A stretch of 64,000 nt of DNA from the NCBI RefSeq assembly GCF_020026925.1, contig NZ_JAIQDW010000006.1, positions 124,001 to 188,000 of the forward strand, read 5' to 3'. A model generated the notes under the pieces. The model saw only the letters and a list, made by a program, of their open reading frames with translations, did not search any database and was not told the origin of the DNA. Source of the stretch: Flavobacterium hibisci (GTDB taxonomy: Bacteria; Bacteroidota; Bacteroidia; Flavobacteriales; Flavobacteriaceae). A program made the translations under genes and the position numbers. Positions 35,138 to 44,629 of this stretch are shown here, in pieces (position 1 is the first letter of the stretch; each line of letters opens with the position of its first letter).

Positions 35138-37321
35138 TTAATAACAATCAGTTAATAATTGTCCGTTTTTCTTATAATCGTAAAGATTTTTAATGCTGTT
35201 CACTAAACATATTTCATTCAGAATTTCTTCAACGTCTTTTTGCATGGCTAGAGAACCGCAAATCATGATGAAGCCGCCTTGCTTTAATAAATCAACAAAA
35301 AAGGCTGCATCACGTTTTATTAAATCCATTACGTAAATATGTTCGGCTTCACGCGAAAGAGCCAGATGAAAATTCGTAAGTTTTTGTTTGCGAATCATTT
35401 CATCTGCAAACTTTTTATAACCTGAAACGGTTTCAGTTTCAATTCTGAAGCCAGAGTATAAAAGAGTTTCCGTTTTTTTCTTGTTTTGCTCGATCATTCC
35501 AAGAAAAGGAGCAATTCCGGTTCCGTTAGAGATCAGGGCTACTTTTGGAGCTTTGTCTGGAAAATGAAAAGCTTTATTGTTTATGATTCGGGCTTTGAGG
35601 GTATTTCCTATTTCAAGATTATTTAAAAATCCAGAACCTAATCCGTGAGGATGCAGTTTGACAACCAACTGAATGTTTCCCGAGTGATTTCCGATAGAGT
35701 AGAGGCGTTCGCGCGAATTATTGGCAGGATAAATAGCCAGTAGATCTCCTGAGCTGAATTTTGTGCGCATATTGGCACGTAAGGTTAAGATAAAAGTATG
35801 TTCGGTCTCAGAAATTTCAGTTTTGTCTAAAACCATTAGTTTTTGCAGTCCTTTGGGAACATGATTGTATAAAGATGGAGTAACAGCTAACGGAATTCCG
35901 GTTTTTTTGCTCCACAATTTTACCCAGTTTACAAACTCAACAGCCGATTTATCATTAACGGTCTGCAGTTCCAGAAAACGTTCTGCCCAGTTTTGGTTTT
36001 CTAAAAGCTGATCGATTTCGACTGCAAACTGGCAAAAATCAGGATAGGATTCTGAACCAAAGCCTACTACTGAAAAATTGATTTTTTGGTGTTGATGCTG
36101 CTTGTGCAAAAGCAATTTAAACTGCGTTCCGTTTGATGGGGCATCACCTAAACCGTGTGTTGAAGAAAATATAATAATATGCTCTGCTTTTGGATAAACA
36201 GAAAATTTGTTCAATTCCGATATAAAAGCTTTGTGTCCCTGATCGGTTAATTGCTTCAGAATTGCATTGGCAAACCTGAAAGTACTTCCGTTTTCAGAAC
36301 CTACTAAAAGGACGATACTGCTTTCATTGGCTTTAAATTTATTTTTTATTCGGCTTGATCGTCGTTTTAAAGTAATTGCAAATCCCGAATAAATAAAGAA
36401 AAGGATATTGACACAGGCTAAAGCCAAAATGATAGCCCATACTGCATTTATTCTTCCTGTATGAAGATCAAGACTCAACGCAGATAACTGAACGGTATTA
36501 GGGAAGCGTTTTTCTGAAACAACAGCTCCCGTAATCTGATTTACTTCGATTTCACGGTCTTTTAATTCAATGATGTAATACTCCTCCGGATCATCCGTAA
36601 AAGGGAATTCTATTTTTTTTATATCAGAAAGAAAGGTATTTTTGAATATGGAAGTTTTTTTCGCTTCTTCTGATAGTTTCGTTTTTACTGGCTTTGCCTT
36701 TTCATCACCCATAAAAAAGTTGAATCTTTCAAGTGACAAATAGGTTCCCGTAAGTGCAATAATCAAAATCGGAATCAAAGCCAGTCGTCCTAAAACGACA
36801 TGGTAGTACTGTGCAAAATATTCTTTAATGACTTTAGAAAAGAAATTTCGGATTCCGCGCTGTCTTTTTAAGACAAGTACGAAACCCGAAATTGATATAA
36901 GTAATAGGCAAAAAGAGATTACACCCACAAAAAAACGCCCTGTTTCATGGAAAAACAAAGAGCGGTGAAGGCTTGTAATCCATTGAATGAATTCACTTTT
37001 TTTCTCAGGTTTTCCTAATATTTTACTGGTTTTCGGATTAATATAAGCATTGATGTCATCTCCGTTCGCATCAATTGCCTGCAGGGTTACAAACTGATTA
37101 TAATCGATATTAATTTCTGTAATTTCCGGGTACGCTTTTTTTAGCACTGGCAGTGTTTGCCCTAAAGTTATCTGGTTAAAATTGGCTGCTTTGTAAGGCA
37201 GTGTTTTTTCCTGGGCTGCATCAATCGCCAGAATAATTCCGGTTACCGAAGCCAAAATTAAAAAAACAGAAGAAAATAGCGCCAGGGAAAGGTGTGCGTA
37301 ACGCCAGAAAGATAGAGTCAT
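35138..37321 (-). CDS. PepSY-membrane / flavodoxin / NADPH-reductase fusion protein
   Basis: The 727-residue protein is an inner-membrane fusion. First comes a PepSY_TM domain: a helix at ~10-33 (HLSLALFSSVFLILASVTGIILA), a periplasmic PepSY loop, and further helices near 130, 175 and 290-312. A flavodoxin domain follows (~335-475: VLLVGSENGSTFRFANAIL, IIFSSTHGLGDAPSNGTQF). Last is a ferredoxin-NADP reductase module with FAD site (RERLYSIGNHSG) and NADPH site (VALISNGTGIAPFLGMI, ICGSLAMQKDVEEIL). This is the layout of cytochrome P450/sulfite reductase flavoproteins joined to a membrane domain. It would carry electrons from NADPH through FAD and FMN to the membrane and periplasm. ApbE and DUF2271 neighbours point to a flavinylated acceptor. 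Confidence 0.9.
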   Translation of the reverse strand: MTLSFWRYAHLSLALFSSVFLILASVTGIILAIDAAQEKTLPYKAANFNQITLGQTLPVLKKAYPEITEINIDYNQFVTLQAIDANGDDINAYINPKTSKILGKPEKKSEFIQWITSLHRSLFFHETGRFFVGVISFCLLLISISGFVLVLKRQRGIRNFFSKVIKEYFAQYYHVVLGRLALIPILIIALTGTYLSLERFNFFMGDEKAKPVKTKLSEEAKKTSIFKNTFLSDIKKIEFPFTDDPEEYYIIELKDREIEVNQITGAVVSEKRFPNTVQLSALSLDLHTGRINAVWAIILALACVNILFFIYSGFAITLKRRSSRIKNKFKANESSIVLLVGSENGSTFRFANAILKQLTDQGHKAFISELNKFSVYPKAEHIIIFSSTHGLGDAPSNGTQFKLLLHKQHQHQKINFSVVGFGSESYPDFCQFAVEIDQLLENQNWAERFLELQTVNDKSAVEFVNWVKLWSKKTGIPLAVTPSLYNHVPKGLQKLMVLDKTEISETEHTFILTLRANMRTKFSSGDLLAIYPANNSRERLYSIGNHSGNIQLVVKLHPHGLGSGFLNNLEIGNTLKARIINNKAFHFPDKAPKVALISNGTGIAPFLGMIEQNKKKTETLLYSGFRIETETVSGYKKFADEMIRKQKLTNFHLALSREAEHIYVMDLIKRDAAFFVDLLKQGGFIMICGSLAMQKDVEEILNEICLVNSIKNLYDYKKNGQLLTDCY

Positions 37322-37346
37322 TGCGTGTTTAGAAAAGTAATTCGGA

Positions 37347-37829
37347 TTATATTTTGTTCAGCCTTACGTATCTGATGTAACCTTTGCCCTCTGTTTTTGC
37401 TGCAAGTCCTTCAGTGGTAAGCGGGATTTCAAGATCGTTTACGTAATATTTCTGATCTTCAACGGCCGATTCAAAACGTAATTTATAACCTTTGTTGATT
37501 TTGGAATCTTCAATTTCTATAGAAGTAATGCTACGGTCTCCACCCGTAACAGAAGCACCGGTTTTGGCGCTTATATCTTCAGTTTTTTTAGTATGAAATT
37601 TGTTCCATTCTTTCAATGATTTATACCATTTTTTATCGTCACCCATTACATAAAGCGTTTTTTCATACTCTCCTTTGGCATTGATAAGCGAAACTACGAT
37701 GTAAGCCCCTTCACCCATGTAGTTTGACATTTGAAGCATACATTTATATTTTGAGGCCTGTGCATTTATAGTAAAAGAAACAAAACATACAAGGGCGCCA
37801 GTAAGAGCAGTTTTAATAATAGATTTCAT
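37347..37829 (-). CDS. DUF2271 periplasmic protein, likely FMN acceptor
   Basis: The 160-residue protein has a signal peptide (MKSIIKTALTGALVCFVSFTINAQ) and a compact beta-rich domain. Within it, GEGAYIVVSLINAKGEYEKTLYVMG and DKKWYKSLKEWNKFH are typical of DUF2271. At residues 90-97 lies TGASVTGG, similar to the D-x-x-(S/T)-G-A-(S/T)-x-T motif that ApbE enzymes flavinylate; Ser93 (or Thr95) is the candidate acceptor. The gene sits in one operon with the PepSY-reductase fusion 25 bases downstream and with apbE. DUF2271 is often found with these partners. The final electron acceptor (ferric iron, heme or another periplasmic oxidant) is not shown by the sequence. Confidence 0.8.
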   Translation of the reverse strand: MKSIIKTALTGALVCFVSFTINAQASKYKCMLQMSNYMGEGAYIVVSLINAKGEYEKTLYVMGDDKKWYKSLKEWNKFHTKKTEDISAKTGASVTGGDRSITSIEIEDSKINKGYKLRFESAVEDQKYYVNDLEIPLTTEGLAAKTEGKGYIRYVRLNKI

Positions 37830-37883
37830 TTGAAATTGATTTGTTTTTTATTGGAAATTTGAAAAAATTGAAATTGTATTAGG

Positions 37884-39395
37884 TTACTTTAAAAATTCAA
37901 CCGAAATATTACTTTTTGCAAGTGACTCATTTTCCTTTGCCAGGGCATAGGCACTTTCGTCAAATTCAGTGATAATTTCTTTTTTAGCACCAATAGACAA
38001 AAGATATTTCAGTATTGTATCATCTTTGGCAACCATTGCAGCTTTATGCAAAGCTGTTAAACCGTCTTTGTTTTTGGCATTGATGTCGATGTTTAAATCA
38101 GCTATTTTTTTCAGCAGGGCTAAATCATTTTTGATAACAGCTAAATGGTATAATGTATTTCCGTCTTTTTGAGGAGTGGCTAAATTTAATCCCTTATCCT
38201 GTAGTAATTTTGCCTTGGCTGCAAAAGGATCTTGTTTTGCATTAGCACCTTCCTGACCACGTCCCGTCATTTGCGGGCGATACGACTGAACCAGATAGAC
38301 GCCTAAATTATTACCGTCTTTATCTTTTACATTTACATCTGCACCTTTGGCTAACAGCAAACTTACAGCTTCTGGAGTTCCATATTTTAATGCATTTGTC
38401 AAAGCAGATTCGCCTTTTAAATTTTGAAGGTTTACATTTTTTGCTATAGGAAGCAAAAGTTCCAAAGCCGAAGTTTCTCTTGCAGAAGCAGCAGCCATTA
38501 ATGGCGTATTACCTTCTTTATCTGCTTTGTTCGGATCAACACCTTTACTTATGAAATAGTTGATAATTTCTGTCTGGTTTGGTTTACCTGCCAAAAGATG
38601 TAAAACATTTTGTCCTGATTTATTAAGAAGTGCAGTCGGCTTAATTTTTACTTCTTCAACCAGATATTTGTAAGTTTCGATTGTATTGGTCTCTCTTCGG
38701 CTTCCCTGTGCAGCTGTAAAAAGTGCATCATCATTTGGCTTAACCCCTTTTTCTAGAAGTTTTTTCAAAAGCGCAATATTTCCGGATCTGGCAGCATATG
38801 TGAAAGCTGTATTACCATCATTATCGACATCTTTTAAGGACATTCCTTTTGTAGCAAAATATTCAGCAGCTTTTAATTCTTTATCAGATGAAATAGCCAA
38901 TAATAATAGGTTAGCACCATTTTGATATTTTTTCTTAGGGTCTATTCCAGCTTTAAAAAAAGCCTCATAAATTTCAGGATTGCTTTGGCCGCTGCTGGCT
39001 GCTGCCGTTACAGGGAATGCACCGTGGCTGTCTTCTAAGTTCACATCAGATCCTTTAGCAATCAGATATTTTACAATTTCAGCATTTCCTTTTCCTGAAG
39101 CCCAGTGAAGGTAAATTCGGTTATCATGTGTTGGCTTATTTATTTCATTCCCTGGCTGTTCCAATAAGAATTTTATAGTTTCTGTTGAAGCATCATTATT
39201 AATTGCCATTACAACCGCATCAAAAGCATTTGATGTTGAGGCAGAGGGGTTGTTTCCCTTTGCTATTTCTGCCCTTACAGCTTCAACATTGGGAGCTGTT
39301 TTCCAAAAAGATTGTTCTAATAATATGTTTTTTTGCTGGGCATTTACGAATGCCGAAGCTACTAAGGCTAAAGAAACAAAAAGGTTAGTTTTCAT
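37884..39395 (-). CDS. Periplasmic ankyrin-repeat protein
   Basis: I place the start at 39395, giving 503 residues with a signal peptide (MKTNLFVSLALVASAFVNAQ). A longer frame from 39452 lacks this. About a dozen ankyrin repeats follow, seen as TPLMAAASAR-, GNTAFTYAARSGNIALLKKLLEKGV- and DGLTALHKAAMV-like units spaced ~33-37 residues apart. The predicted location is the periplasm, where it would act as a binding scaffold. It is the first gene of the DUF2271/PepSY/ApbE operon (54-base gap). Related ankyrin proteins accompany oxidative-stress enzymes in other bacteria; that link is only a hint here. A well-formed promoter lies ~100 bases upstream. Confidence 0.9.
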   Translation of the reverse strand: MKTNLFVSLALVASAFVNAQQKNILLEQSFWKTAPNVEAVRAEIAKGNNPSASTSNAFDAVVMAINNDASTETIKFLLEQPGNEINKPTHDNRIYLHWASGKGNAEIVKYLIAKGSDVNLEDSHGAFPVTAAASSGQSNPEIYEAFFKAGIDPKKKYQNGANLLLLAISSDKELKAAEYFATKGMSLKDVDNDGNTAFTYAARSGNIALLKKLLEKGVKPNDDALFTAAQGSRRETNTIETYKYLVEEVKIKPTALLNKSGQNVLHLLAGKPNQTEIINYFISKGVDPNKADKEGNTPLMAAASARETSALELLLPIAKNVNLQNLKGESALTNALKYGTPEAVSLLLAKGADVNVKDKDGNNLGVYLVQSYRPQMTGRGQEGANAKQDPFAAKAKLLQDKGLNLATPQKDGNTLYHLAVIKNDLALLKKIADLNIDINAKNKDGLTALHKAAMVAKDDTILKYLLSIGAKKEIITEFDESAYALAKENESLAKSNISVEFLK

Positions 39396-39503
39396 AAATT
39401 CTGTAGAATTCTTTATTAATAGATTTGAAGTATTTGATTCATTTATCACCAAAAGGTTTAAATCGAGTTGAAATTAAATTATTTAGAATAAATAAAAATA
39501 AGG

Positions 39504-39533
39504 CAAATATAAAAATAAATACTATAATAGCAA
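39504..39533 (-). promoter_or_regulatory. Promoter of the ankyrin-DUF2271-PepSY-apbE operon
   Basis: On the minus strand TTG (39533-39531) and TATATTTG (39511-39504) are separated by 19 bases, matching the Flavobacterium -33/-7 consensus exactly. The start codon at 39395 leaves a ~100-base leader. The rest of the 317-base gene-free gap (39396-39712) shows only AT-rich sequence. Confidence 0.65.
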
Positions 39534-39712
39534 TGTTTATTTTGGGTCATGAAAAGTTTTTTAAGTTAATTCTAATCACTCCAGATTTATACTTATTGAT
39601 TTTATTTTTTCACTAAGCAAAAATTATATAAGCAATAACATAAATTTTATAATTTTTTGTAGTGTAAATTTTAGATTTTTGAGTTTAATTAAAATTTAAA
39701 TACCAATTAAAA

Positions 39713-40942
39713 ATGAAAAATACAAACTACATCATGAGTCTTTCGATGGCAGTATTGACATTAATCAGCTGCTCGAATGATGATAAAGCTTTGAGTGACC
39801 CGGGGACACCAACAAATCCTGTTGAAAATAATTCGCCCAACACATCCTATACACCTGCATTTGAAGGTCAAACCAGAATTGACGGGCTTCAGACTAATAC
39901 AGAGTATGAAGCAAAAATTATCACTTCGGGGTTAACAAGTCCATGGGGTGTCAAAAGTCTTCCTGATGGCAGGCTTTTAGTTACTGAAAAAACAAAAGGG
40001 ACTTTACGAATAGTGAAAGTGACCGGGGAAGTAAGTGCGGCAATTACAGGTTTACCGGCTGTAAATCCGTCAAATCAGGGAGGTTTATTAGGCTTATGTC
40101 TTGATCCTGATTTTGCATCCAACCGAATGATTTACTGGGTATTTGCTCAAGCAGGGACAGGAGGAAATAGAACTGCAGTTGCCAAGGGAAAATTATCAAA
40201 TGATGAAAAAACAATCGAAGGGGCTACAGTAATTTATCGTGCAAATCCGGCAAATCCAAGTGATCTTCATTATGGCGGACGTATTCTTTTTGATAAAACC
40301 GGAAACCTTATCGTTAGTACAGGAGAGCGTTCTGTTTTAGAAACCAGACCATTGGCTCAGTCAGTTACGGCTGCTTTAGGAAAAGTAATCCGCATAACTA
40401 AAGACGGACAGCCAGCATCAGGTAATCCAAACTTTAATCAGGCAGGAGCTTTACCAGAATTGTATAGTATAGGACACAGAAATCCGCAGGGACTGGCACT
40501 TCATCCAGATACCGGTGAAATATGGCTGAGCGAGCATGGACCCCGAGGAGGTGATGAAATCAATCGTTTAAAGGCGGGTTCAAACTACGGATGGCCTGTT
40601 ATTACTTACGGAATTGAGTATGGCGGACAAAAGATAGGTGAAGGAATTCAGAAAAAAGAAGGTATGGAACAGCCTGTTTATTACTGGGATCCTGTTGTGT
40701 CGCCTAGCGGAATGACATTTTATAAAGGTAATCGGGTGCCAGAATGGGAGAACAACTTATTTATAGGTGCATTAAGCGGTCAGCACATTATACGTCTTGC
40801 CATTAAAGACAATCGGGTTATTGGAGAAGAAAGACTTCTGGTTAGCGAAGGTCAGCGATTTAGAGATATTACCCAGGGAAATGACGGAGCTTTATATGCA
40901 GTAACTGATGGCGGAAGACTGTATAAAATCGATAAAAAATAA
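39713..40942 (+). CDS. PQQ-dependent soluble sugar dehydrogenase family lipoprotein
   Basis: The 409-residue protein has a lipoprotein signal (LTLISCSNDDKA, Cys near 20) and a six-bladed propeller of the GSDH/sorbosone dehydrogenase family. Motifs are LTSPWGVKSLPDGRLLVTEK, GGLLGLCLDPDF, DLHYGGRILFD (His as in the PQQ/catalytic site), GHRNPQGLALHPDTGEIWLSEHGPRGGDEINRL and SPSGMTFYKGN. Such enzymes oxidise aldose sugars in the periplasm or at the surface, if PQQ is available; flavobacteria usually lack PQQ synthesis and would take it up. It is divergent from the flavin electron-transfer operon and is followed by a terminator. Confidence 0.88.
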   Translation: MKNTNYIMSLSMAVLTLISCSNDDKALSDPGTPTNPVENNSPNTSYTPAFEGQTRIDGLQTNTEYEAKIITSGLTSPWGVKSLPDGRLLVTEKTKGTLRIVKVTGEVSAAITGLPAVNPSNQGGLLGLCLDPDFASNRMIYWVFAQAGTGGNRTAVAKGKLSNDEKTIEGATVIYRANPANPSDLHYGGRILFDKTGNLIVSTGERSVLETRPLAQSVTAALGKVIRITKDGQPASGNPNFNQAGALPELYSIGHRNPQGLALHPDTGEIWLSEHGPRGGDEINRLKAGSNYGWPVITYGIEYGGQKIGEGIQKKEGMEQPVYYWDPVVSPSGMTFYKGNRVPEWENNLFIGALSGQHIIRLAIKDNRVIGEERLLVSEGQRFRDITQGNDGALYAVTDGGRLYKIDKK

Positions 40943-40977
40943 GCAATTTCAGTAATGCTTTAACTGAAAATAGCAAT

Positions 40978-41009
40978 AGCCGGAAGACACAATCTTCCGG
41001 CTTTTTTTA
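40978..41009 (+). terminator. Terminator after the sugar dehydrogenase gene
   Basis: AGCCGGAAGA (40978-40987) pairs with TCTTCCGGCT (40993-41002) with a 5-base loop and is followed by seven T residues. Confidence 0.9.
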
Positions 41010-41114
41010 GAACCTTATTAAGAAAAAAATAACAGAATGAAATTCAATTCTAATGTTATTTTAATGTTGGCCATAAAATTTCGTCCTAACTTGCGCCCCA
41101 TTAAGAAAAGGAAA

Positions 41115-41519
41115 ATGTTGAACAGAATTAAAAATAGTGTCTTTTGTAAATGCCTTCAGGCGTTGTTAATCGGCTATTTTTTAATCAGCAGCATCAATGT
41201 ATCAAATAGTTTTGGAAGAATTATAGCTGATAATGCAGAAACTGGTACCGTGAAAGGTATGACTTGTAATTTTCTTAAGAAAATATTCAAATGTGACGGA
41301 ATTCCAGAAGAACTGGATGACTACGAAACAAAAGAAACGAAGGCTACTAAAATTGCAAAAGGTGTTCCTTCATTAGATTATTTAATTCCATTGAATACCT
41401 CATTATTTGTATTGTATTTTCAAATTAGTTCAAACAGAAAAAATTATATTGATAACCATATATTCTCATTTGGTTTTCATGGTAAAATTCATTTACCACC
41501 TCCCCGGTTTATAGTATAA
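41115..41519 (+). CDS. Small membrane protein upstream of the exporter, unknown family
   Basis: The ATG at 41115 gives 134 residues; the frame is also open from an ATG at 41037 that adds 26 basic residues. A membrane segment (CLQALLIGYFLISSINVSN) is followed by a short lysine-rich region with two cysteines (TCNFLKKIFKC). Then comes a second weak hydrophobic stretch (YLIPLNTSLFVLYFQI) and a C-terminal tail ending HLPPPRFIV. I do not recognise it. It precedes the ABC gene by ~97 bases on the same strand and may be a transporter accessory protein or an unusual substrate. Coding status is likely but not certain. Confidence 0.5.
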   Translation: MLNRIKNSVFCKCLQALLIGYFLISSINVSNSFGRIIADNAETGTVKGMTCNFLKKIFKCDGIPEELDDYETKETKATKIAKGVPSLDYLIPLNTSLFVLYFQISSNRKNYIDNHIFSFGFHGKIHLPPPRFIV

Positions 41520-41615
41520 ATACTTAATTTTGTATGTGTTAGGGTAATCTGGCATCTTTACTATGGTTTTTACCGTATGTTACATTTATTAATATTGTAT
41601 TTATTATATAAATTC

Positions 41616-43271
41616 ATGACACCATTAAAACGTTTTTACAATCTACTTCATCTTGACAAGCGCGATGTATATCAAATCATTTTTTATGCTGCTTTTGCCG
41701 GATTAGTCAACCTTTCACTGCCTTTAGGGATTCAGGCAATTATTAATTTTATCCAGAGCGGACAGCTAAGTGTTTCCTGGATTGTACTTGTAATTTTGGT
41801 TACAATTGGAGTTGGTTTCGGAGGAATCCTGACCATCTTACAGCTTCGAATAGTAGAAAACCTGCAGCAACGAATTTTTGTACGTTCTTCATTTGAGTTT
41901 GCGTACAAGATGCCTTTGATTAAATTTAAGGAAATGTATTCAGAATATGCCCCGGAAAAAGCCAATCGCTTTTTTGATACTTTAACGGTGCAAAAAGGAA
42001 CTGCAAAGCTTTTACTGGATTTTTGTACTGCTTTTTTACAGGTTGGTCTCGGAATCATATTATTGGTTTTGTACCATTCTTTCTTTACCGTAATCGGTCT
42101 TTTGTTTATCGTAATTTTATATGTCATTTTTAAATTTTCATATAAAGACGGACTTGAAACGAGTCTTAACGAATCAAAATTTAAGTATAAAGTAGCGGCC
42201 TGGCTTCAGGAAATTGCACGTAATCGTGATAGTTTTCGTAAAAAAGGAGGTTTTGAGTATGCGCTGGAAAGAAACGATGGTTATGTAAGCAAGTACCTGA
42301 ATTATCGTGAAAAGCATTTTCAGGTTATGAAAAAACAATACATTCAGCTGATTATTTTTAAAGTTATTGTTACGGCTGCCCTTTTGTCTATTGGTGGTTT
42401 CCTGGTAATTCACCATCAAATGAACATCGGGCAGTTTGTGGCAGCTGAAATTGTTATTGTTTTATTGATTAATTCGGTTGAGAAAATTATTTTCGGACTG
42501 GAATCTTTCTATGATGTACTGACATCATTAGAAAAAATTGGACAAGTAACCGATATGGAAACGTCTTGTATTCCGGAAACATCTGCAGTAACTGAAACAG
42601 GAATAAACATCGAAACTGAAAGTATAGGTTACAATTATCCGGAGCACAATAAAAAATCGCTTAAAAATATCAACCTGAAAATAAATCAGGGCGAAAAGAT
42701 CATTTTAAGAGGAACAAACGGCGCCGGAAAAAGTACTTTATTGCGTTTATTGTCAGGTTTGCTTGAGCCGGAAAGCGGTGCGATGTATGTAACGGATAAT
42801 TATATGAACCGTCTTAACGAGGATACTTACAGGGCACAGGCGGGAACTTATTTGCAGGGAGATACACTTTTTGCCGGAACCATCAGAGAAAATATTCTTT
42901 TCGGGAATGATACACTTAATAATGACGATCTTAAATGGGCTTTAGATAACGTAGGGCTTACGCCGGATATTAAAACATTCCCTAACGGGCTCGAACATCA
43001 GGTACATCCGGGAGGTAATGAACTTTCGGCTTCAGATATCCAGAAAATTCTTTTGGCACGAAGCATTGTTCATAAACCTAATATATTATTCCTTGAAGAT
43101 CCGGTTGATAAAATGGACGAATTGACCTCAGGTAAAATTATCGATTTTTTACTTTCTGAACAAAATGAGTGGACGGTAATTGTAACTTCCAAAAATGATA
43201 TCTGGAAGAACAAATGTAACCGTATGATAACGATCGATGACGGAAAAATAATTAACGACATAAAGCTTTAA
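41616..43271 (+). CDS. Peptidase-less type I ABC exporter with altered ATPase motifs
   Basis: The start at 41616 gives 551 residues; an earlier ATG at 41577 would add 13 hydrophobic residues. The N-terminal ~320 residues form six membrane helices of a bacteriocin/HlyB-type exporter without a peptidase domain. The nucleotide-binding domain has an intact Walker A (GTNGAGKST, 366-374) and Q-loop (YLQGDTLF). Three motifs differ from consensus. The signature LSGGQ is LSASD (470-474). Walker B, normally LD-E, reads LED with the two acids swapped (Glu494, Asp495). The H-loop His is Ser525 (VIVTSKND). As a homodimer both sites would be altered, so hydrolysis may be weak. HlyD and TolC genes follow with tight spacing. 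Confidence 0.85.
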   Translation: MTPLKRFYNLLHLDKRDVYQIIFYAAFAGLVNLSLPLGIQAIINFIQSGQLSVSWIVLVILVTIGVGFGGILTILQLRIVENLQQRIFVRSSFEFAYKMPLIKFKEMYSEYAPEKANRFFDTLTVQKGTAKLLLDFCTAFLQVGLGIILLVLYHSFFTVIGLLFIVILYVIFKFSYKDGLETSLNESKFKYKVAAWLQEIARNRDSFRKKGGFEYALERNDGYVSKYLNYREKHFQVMKKQYIQLIIFKVIVTAALLSIGGFLVIHHQMNIGQFVAAEIVIVLLINSVEKIIFGLESFYDVLTSLEKIGQVTDMETSCIPETSAVTETGINIETESIGYNYPEHNKKSLKNINLKINQGEKIILRGTNGAGKSTLLRLLSGLLEPESGAMYVTDNYMNRLNEDTYRAQAGTYLQGDTLFAGTIRENILFGNDTLNNDDLKWALDNVGLTPDIKTFPNGLEHQVHPGGNELSASDIQKILLARSIVHKPNILFLEDPVDKMDELTSGKIIDFLLSEQNEWTVIVTSKNDIWKNKCNRMITIDDGKIINDIKL

Positions 43272-43273
43272 TC

Positions 43274-44629
43274 ATGCTCAATATATCTAAAGATAATAAC
43301 GTACTGATAACTCCGGGCAAATACCAGTCTATTACAAGCGTTGCCCGCAGACCACATTATAAAATCCTAAACAGGGTTATCGTAGGATTTTTGATTTTTC
43401 TGATTGCATGTCTTTTTCTGCCATGGACACAAAATATCTCCGGAAGTGGTTCTGTTACGACCTTAAAACCAGATCAAAGACCGCAAACGGTTCACAACGC
43501 CATTGCCGGAAGAATCGAAAAATGGTATGTGCAGGAAGGTGATTATGTGAAAAAAGGCGATACAATTGTTTTTATTTCTGAAGTAAAAGAAGACTATCTG
43601 GATCCAAATCTTGTTGGGAACACAAAACAGCAGGTAGATGCTAAGAAAATGGCGGTTGAATCCTATGGAGATAAGGTAAATTCACTTGATGTCCAGGCAC
43701 AGTCGCTTAGTACTGAAAGGGAGTTAAAATTACAGCAGGCACAGAATAAAATAAAACAAGCCCAGCTGAAAATCAAGAGCGATAGTATGGATCTTGAAGC
43801 GATAAAAACGCAGTTAAGAATCGCTAAAACCCAATTTGACCGTTCGACAGCGCTTCATAAAGAAGGTTTAAAGCCACTTACAGATGTGGAGCAGAAAAGA
43901 CTGAAACTTCAGGAATCTGAGGCATATATCGTTACACAGCAAAATAAGCTTTTGAGCAGTAAAAATGAATTAATTAATGCCAAAGTCGAAATAAACAGAA
44001 TCACAGCTGAGTACACTGAGAAAATTTCAAAATCAAAAAGTGATAAGTTTACGGCTTTAAGTACGCAATACGATACTGAAGCCCAAGTAAACAAACTGGA
44101 AAACCAATATGTGAATTACAAGCTTAGAAATGGTTTGTACTACATTACAGCACCACAAAGCGGATATGTAAACCGTGCTTTACTGGCCGGTTTAGGAGAA
44201 ACAATCAAAGAAGGGACACCAATTGTCAGCATTATGCCGGCAAGTTATGATATTGCGGTAGAAACCTATGTTGATCCTATCGATCTTCCGTTGGTGCACC
44301 GCGGCGCAAAAGTACGTGTGTGGTTTGACGGATGGCCGAGAATCGTATTTTCGGGCTGGCCTGGGTTATCTTATGGAACTTATGGCGGAAAAATTGTCGC
44401 AATCGAAAATTTTATCAGTTCTAATGGAAAATACAGGGTTCTGGTTTCACCTGACGGCCCTGATAATAAATGGCCAAAAGAATTGAGTATAGGGGCAGGT
44501 GCACAGAGTATTGCATTACTGGAAACCGTTTCAGTAGGGTACGAAATATGGCGTAATCTGAATGGTTTTCCTCCAAATTATTATAAAGCAGACGAAAAAG
44601 AGGCGAAGGATGACAAAGACAAAAAATAA
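43274..44629 (+). CDS. HlyD-family membrane fusion protein
   Basis: The 451-residue protein has one N-terminal membrane helix (IVGFLIFLIACLFLPWTQNI). A split biotinyl-lipoyl domain (AIAGRIEKWYVQEGDYVKKGDTIVFI ... YYITAPQSGYVNRALLAGLGETIKEG) flanks a long coiled coil (about 130-290), and a beta-barrel follows (IAVETYVDPIDLPLVHRGAKVRVWFDGW). It bridges the inner-membrane ABC protein to the outer-membrane TolC channel. It begins two bases after the ABC stop and overlaps the TolC gene by 20 bases, so the three are one translational unit. Confidence 0.93.
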   Translation: MLNISKDNNVLITPGKYQSITSVARRPHYKILNRVIVGFLIFLIACLFLPWTQNISGSGSVTTLKPDQRPQTVHNAIAGRIEKWYVQEGDYVKKGDTIVFISEVKEDYLDPNLVGNTKQQVDAKKMAVESYGDKVNSLDVQAQSLSTERELKLQQAQNKIKQAQLKIKSDSMDLEAIKTQLRIAKTQFDRSTALHKEGLKPLTDVEQKRLKLQESEAYIVTQQNKLLSSKNELINAKVEINRITAEYTEKISKSKSDKFTALSTQYDTEAQVNKLENQYVNYKLRNGLYYITAPQSGYVNRALLAGLGETIKEGTPIVSIMPASYDIAVETYVDPIDLPLVHRGAKVRVWFDGWPRIVFSGWPGLSYGTYGGKIVAIENFISSNGKYRVLVSPDGPDNKWPKELSIGAGAQSIALLETVSVGYEIWRNLNGFPPNYYKADEKEAKDDKDKK

